Positions 30,137 to 32,666 of a DNA stretch of 32,666 nucleotides are shown here, in pieces. Position 1 is the stretch's first letter; the number at the start of each line of letters is the position of its first letter. Under the pieces are notes generated by a model, which worked only from the letters and a program-made list of their open reading frames with translations, did not search any database and was not told the origin of the DNA. The position numbers were made by a program, and so were the translations under genes. Origin of the DNA: Opitutia bacterium. GTDB taxonomy: Bacteria; Verrucomicrobiota; Verrucomicrobiia; Opitutales; Opitutaceae. The stretch is from the NCBI GenBank assembly GCA_947461205.1, contig CANHJG010000055.1:1-32666 (forward strand), written 5' to 3'.

Positions 30137-32362
30137 TCACCGCGGCTGCGCCAGCTCGCGGCACCCCTTGAGATCGAGCTTGCCCGTGCCCAGCACCGGA
30201 ATTTTTTCGACCCGCCGGATGAGCTTCGGCACCCAGAGCCCCGGCATCCCGCTGGCGAGCAGTTTCTCCCGGACGAGGTCGCTCGTGAAATCCAGCGTCG
30301 TGAGCAGCACGAGGGCCTCGCCCTTGACCGCATCGGGCACGCCGACGACGACCACGACATAGCCGGCGGTCTGGTCGAGATCGAACAGCTCGATGATTTT
30401 GTTTTCCACCGTGCCGTGCGGCACCATCTCGCCGCCGATTTTGGAAAAGCGCGAAAGCCGTCCCTCGATGAACAGGAATCCTTCCTCGTCGAACCGCCCG
30501 AGATCGCCCGTGACAAACCAACCGTCGCGAAACGCCCCGCGCGTCTTCTCCGGGTCGTCGAGATAACCTTCGAACACGTTCGCGCCCCGGAACAGCACCA
30601 TGCCGGTCTCGGACATCGGCCGTTCCTGCCACGTCTCCGGATCCACGATCCGCGCCGTCATGCCGGGCATCATCCGGCCGACGGCTCCGGGCCGGTTGCC
30701 GAGCTGCGGCTCGTTCGTCGACACGACGACCGGCGGATGCGGCTGATTGATATTCGCGGCCGGCGTCGTCTCCGTCAGCCCGTAGCCCTGCATGATTTCG
30801 AGGTGAAACGTCTCCCGGAACGTCCGCGCCAGGTCGTCGGGTAGCTTCTCCGCCCCGGTCACCACGAGATCCAGCGAACGCAGCTCGCCCGGCAGCGCCT
30901 TCTTCAGCACGGGCCGGATAAACGTCGGCGCCCCCAGCAGCACCGTGGCCTTTTCGTCGCGGATCGCCTCGATGATTTTCCGCGTGTCCAGCGGGCTTGG
31001 CACCGTGACGACCTGACAGCCACGGAGCAGCGGATACCAGAGCGTGGCCGTGAATCCGAAGCTGTGAAACACCGGCAGGCACCCGAGCAGCGAACACGTC
31101 TCGGGCAAGATCGATAGCGAGGAAATCTGCGCGCAGTTCGCGAGGATGTTCCGGTGCGACAGCACGACGCCCTTCGGCTCCCCCGAACTTCCGCTCGTAA
31201 ACAGCAAGCCCGCCTCGTCTCGGTCGCCGCACCGCGGCAGCCCGAGCAGATCGGCACACACTTGGTTGGGGAGCACCCAGGCCGCGATCAGCCACGGCAA
31301 CAACGCACGCTTGCCGCCGCACGCCTCGATCTCGGCCTTCAGATCCAGCGTGCGCTCCGGCCACGGAAAATTCGGCAGCTTCGCCCGCACCGCGTCCGCG
31401 CTCAACACCGTGACCATGCCACCCAGCTTCAAACTCGCTTCAATTCCCGCGCGCGCCGTCGTAAAATTCAGGTTCACGGGGATCTTCCCCGCCGCCAGAA
31501 TCGCGAGATTCGCGATAAACGCCCCCGCCCCTGGCGGCAGCACGACGCCCACGCGCCGCTCCGGGACCGTTGCCCTGATCCGCCGCGACAGGGCCGCCGC
31601 CACCGCATAGAGCTGTCCGCACGTCACCACCCGCCGCCCGAACGTGCGGTCAATCACCTGCACGCGTCCCGGGTGTTTCGCGAGCGCCCGGATGCACTCC
31701 CGCCCGAGATGCCGCTTCAACACCGGCCGCTCATCGAACGCCAGGCACCCCAGATCGAGCAGTTCGCGCCGCGCCCAGGCGGGGCTCACCCGGTCCGGCG
31801 GCGTCGCCCGGCCAAACGCGATAAACACGTGCGTCGGCAGCAACCGCGGCGACTTCCAAAGATATTTGTTGCCCGCAAACGAGAACACCGAGCCCCACAG
31901 CCCGTCGATCGCCGCCGCGATCACGGGCACGTTCGCCTGGCGGGCCATCACCTCGAAGCCGCGCTGGATCTCCATCAGCTGACCGGTGCGCGAAATGTGC
32001 CCTTCCGGACACAGACACACCAGCTCGCCCGCCCGCAGCGCCGCCACCGCCGCTTTCATCCCCGCCCGCGGCTGTTCCACCGAGATCGGGATCGACCCGC
32101 TCATTTCAAAACACCAGCTGAAAAATGCATTCCGCTTCAGTCCCTGGTGGCCGACAAACCGGATCGGCCGCGGACACGCCAGCTGCAGCACGACCACGTC
32201 GACGTAGGAAATGTGGTTCGCAATCAACAAGACGCCGCCCGTGGACGGGATGTTTCCCGCACCGCTGGACCGCACGCGATAAAGTATGCGCGCAACCGAG
32301 CGGGCGATAAGTTCGAGCAAAACCGGGACGTGGGAGCGCCGACGAAAGGCGGGGTTGGGCAT
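30137..32362 (-). CDS. aas: Aas-like bifunctional acyltransferase / acyl-[ACP] synthetase
   Basis: Reacylates lysophospholipid (2-acylglycerophosphoethanolamine) using fatty acid activated by its own adenylating domain. The 741-aa product resembles E. coli Aas (719 aa) in domain order. Residues ~15-215 are a PlsC-type acyltransferase with NHISYVD (~49) and PEGHIS (~118), then NVPVIAAAIDG. Residues ~240-741 are an AMP-forming ligase: P-loop LLFTSGSSGEPKGVVLSH (~386), QGYGLTETT (~525), GWFVTGDLG (~616), RFSKIGGEMV, and the C-terminal lysine loop GTGKLDLKG (~725). All key residues are present. E. coli Aas is inner-membrane associated. The ATG at 32362 begins before SHVPVLLELIARSVARILYR. The amidohydrolase gene follows 36 bases downstream. 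A role in membrane lipid repair fits, although ACP versus CoA as carrier cannot be told. Confidence 0.9.
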   Translation of the reverse strand: MPNPAFRRRSHVPVLLELIARSVARILYRVRSSGAGNIPSTGGVLLIANHISYVDVVVLQLACPRPIRFVGHQGLKRNAFFSWCFEMSGSIPISVEQPRAGMKAAVAALRAGELVCLCPEGHISRTGQLMEIQRGFEVMARQANVPVIAAAIDGLWGSVFSFAGNKYLWKSPRLLPTHVFIAFGRATPPDRVSPAWARRELLDLGCLAFDERPVLKRHLGRECIRALAKHPGRVQVIDRTFGRRVVTCGQLYAVAAALSRRIRATVPERRVGVVLPPGAGAFIANLAILAAGKIPVNLNFTTARAGIEASLKLGGMVTVLSADAVRAKLPNFPWPERTLDLKAEIEACGGKRALLPWLIAAWVLPNQVCADLLGLPRCGDRDEAGLLFTSGSSGEPKGVVLSHRNILANCAQISSLSILPETCSLLGCLPVFHSFGFTATLWYPLLRGCQVVTVPSPLDTRKIIEAIRDEKATVLLGAPTFIRPVLKKALPGELRSLDLVVTGAEKLPDDLARTFRETFHLEIMQGYGLTETTPAANINQPHPPVVVSTNEPQLGNRPGAVGRMMPGMTARIVDPETWQERPMSETGMVLFRGANVFEGYLDDPEKTRGAFRDGWFVTGDLGRFDEEGFLFIEGRLSRFSKIGGEMVPHGTVENKIIELFDLDQTAGYVVVVVGVPDAVKGEALVLLTTLDFTSDLVREKLLASGMPGLWVPKLIRRVEKIPVLGTGKLDLKGCRELAQPR

Positions 32363-32666
32363 GAGCGCGGAGCCGTTATGCCGCCAAATTCGGCGGAGTT
32401 TCCAAGCTTTTTATCAGCGAAATGCAGCCGCGACGGATCAGCCTTCCCGTCGCGCAGGACGCGTTTGCGATCACGCCGGCCCGGCGGAGATGACCCCGGC
32501 GCAGACCCACTCGTCGCTCGCCGTCACCCACCTCTCTGCGAAGGTTTTCACGCGATGATATCAATCGCCCAAAAGATTCAGACTTTGCTTTGCCGGGTGG
32601 CCGCGAGCGCCAGCGAGGGGTGCTCCGGCCACTCGCTGGCGCTCGCGGCGACCGCAAAGTCCAGCG
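32363..32666. other. 304-bp right-edge region upstream of the aas-like gene
   Basis: No gene supported. It should contain the promoter of the aas-like gene. A hairpin CCGCC (32381-32385), loop AAATTC, GGCGG (32392-32396) sits in its leader. An AT-richer stretch at about 32405-32416 (minus strand TGATAAAAAGC) could be a -10, but no matching -35 is seen. The far end carries the inverted repeat 32581-32661. Confidence 0.4.
32581..32661. repeat. 81-bp inverted repeat (long hairpin)
   Basis: Perfect 18-bp arms GCCGCGAGCGCCAGCGAG (32600-32617) and CTCGCTGGCGCTCGCGGC (32632-32649) around a 14-base loop. The outer ends GACTTTGC (32581-32588) and GCAAAGTC (32654-32661) also pair, separated from the inner stem by an asymmetric internal loop. 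This looks like a REP/MITE-like dispersed element; only one copy is in the window. Confidence 0.8.

Noticed and set aside
28085-30844. 919-codon open plus-strand frame
   Set aside because: It runs through the methyltransferase in another frame and antisense through two minus-strand genes; the translation is Arg/Pro/His-rich low complexity.
32376-32657. 93-codon minus-strand frame at the right edge
   Set aside because: Includes one arm region of the inverted repeat and is Arg-rich without pattern; treated as non-coding.

Overview
ORGANISM. This is a very GC-rich bacterial chromosome segment with tightly packed genes on both strands. I see no tRNA, rRNA, CRISPR array, transposase, integrase or phage gene. 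It encodes an LPS-export barrel (LptD), a C-terminal-Phe beta-barrel and a bifunctional acyltransferase/acyl-ACP synthetase, so the cell is diderm. Several traits resemble Verrucomicrobiota, most likely Opitutaceae: secreted proteins ending in a GRLVNLST...EVYEVP-type repeat domain, a DUF502 protein, starts lacking Shine-Dalgarno sequences, and period-7 repeat tracts inside coding sequence. This placement rests on family resemblance only; no search was run. LAYOUT. 248-15421 (+): ybeY, a secreted Ig-like protein, DUF502, a RecO-like protein, a VTT/DedA membrane protein, a nuclease-helicase fusion, a 991-aa secreted modular protein, alaS, an 82-aa acidic protein and a long-form ispH. 15423-20681 (-): an MFS transporter, a beta-barrel protein with an intrinsic terminator, and a three-gene operon of a ParA-type ATPase, a 281-aa protein with a MinD-like C-terminal tail and a coiled-coil protein. 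20792-22365 (+): a GreA/GreB-like factor and a small secreted protein. 22400-25305 (-): glgB and a frameshifted pseudogene. 25593-29105 (+): lptD and an RsmB-type RNA m5C methyltransferase. 29126-32362 (-): an amidohydrolase and an Aas-like protein. The right edge carries an 81-bp inverted repeat. HOW THEY WORK TOGETHER. The housekeeping part covers translation (alaS, ybeY, the RsmB-like enzyme), isoprenoid synthesis (ispH), glycogen branching (glgB) and the envelope (lptD, aas, DUF502, VTT). Repair and transcription factors (nuclease-helicase, RecO-like, Gre-like) are interspersed. The best candidate for an undescribed system is the ParA-type operon at 18175-20681. It has no recognisable ParB and no parS-like repeat in the window, and its middle protein ends in an amphipathic basic tail, which suggests membrane-linked positioning of some cargo. 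The second unusual feature is a set of degenerate heptanucleotide tracts of several families, five of them in one helicase gene and one in ybeY.
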